A stretch of DNA of 6,703 nt from Candidatus Omnitrophota bacterium (GTDB taxonomy: Bacteria; Omnitrophota; Gorgyraeia; Gygaellales; Profunditerraquicolaceae), in the NCBI GenBank assembly GCA_028713875.1, contig JAQTNM010000087.1, positions 1 through 6,703 on the forward strand, given 5' to 3'. Below are positions 6,567-6,703 of this stretch, piece by piece. Both the position numbers and the translations under genes were made by a program. The notes below the pieces were generated by a model that saw nothing but the letters and a program-made list of their open reading frames with translations, did not search any database and was not told where the DNA came from. Position 1 is the stretch's first letter. Each line of letters begins with the position of its first letter.

Positions 6567-6703
6567 ATGAATAAGATGCAGATTATTGAATCCCAGTTCG
6601 TGAAAAAAGAAACACCTAAGTTCAATATCGGCGATACGGTAAAGGTCATGACAAGGATTTCCGAAGGTCAGGATAAGGTGCGCCTGAACCCCTTTGAAGG
6701 CGT
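6567..6703 (+). CDS. rplS: 50S ribosomal protein L19, 3' end cut by window edge
   Basis: L19 is a large-subunit ribosomal protein located at the interface with the 30S subunit. Only the first 45 codons are present, out of about 115-120 for the family. The visible sequence starts MNKMQIIESQFVKKETPKF and continues with NIGDTVKV and ISEGQDKVRLNPFEGV, matching the family's pattern of F-x-x-GDTV-x-V and EG-x-x-x-R-x-x-x-FEGV. The ATG at 6567 is fixed by the strong AAGGAG upstream and by the position directly after trmD, the standard trmD-rplS order. Confidence 0.93.
   Translation, partial: MNKMQIIESQFVKKETPKFNIGDTVKVMTRISEGQDKVRLNPFEG

Overview
The window is a dense, entirely plus-strand block of bacterial housekeeping genes. 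In order it holds: the 3' part of scpA (chromosome condensation), ruvB (Holliday-junction branch migration), queH (final step of queuosine synthesis), a small DUF2905-type membrane protein, a SpoIID/LytB-domain cell-wall protein whose frame is broken, queA, tgt, trmD, and the start of rplS. The proteins were identified from family motifs read directly in the translations; no database search was run.

Gene packing suggests one transcription unit, or at most two. scpA/ruvB overlap by 20 nt, queH/DUF2905 by 25 nt, DUF2905/spoIID by an ATGA (4 nt) and spoIID/queA by 17 nt. queA/tgt are 2 nt apart, tgt/trmD 1 nt apart, and trmD/rplS are separated by 17 nt carrying a strong Shine-Dalgarno. The one real gap, 1779-1886 between ruvB and queH, is filled by a compact repeat. 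It consists of a perfect 15-nt tandem duplication running into a perfect 18-bp inverted repeat, and looks like a REP/MITE-type insertion. Its plus strand happens to be open in the queH frame, so it produces a false N-terminal extension of QueH.

Functionally the region is centred on tRNA modification. Tgt inserts preQ1 at G34 of GUN-anticodon tRNAs, QueA converts preQ1 to epoxyqueuosine, and QueH reduces that to queuosine. TrmD methylates G37 of other tRNAs. The preQ1 synthesis genes are not in view. The core order ruvB - (queH) - DUF2905 - spoIID - queA - tgt resembles a context I remember from Clostridia and related deep-branching bacteria, while trmD-rplS is an almost universal pair that here lacks rpsP and rimM on its left.

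Organism: a bacterium with moderate base composition and heavy use of overlapping genes. SpoIID with a signal peptide, cobalamin-independent QueH and the mixed operon would fit an uncultured candidate-phylum lineage such as Candidatus Omnitrophota, or a deep Firmicutes-like lineage. This is an inference from gene order and protein style and is not firm. I see no phage, CRISPR, toxin or defence genes, and no convincingly undescribed system. The most notable items are the repeat, the spoIID frameshift, and a few substitutions at usually conserved active-site positions in TrmD, Tgt and QueA.
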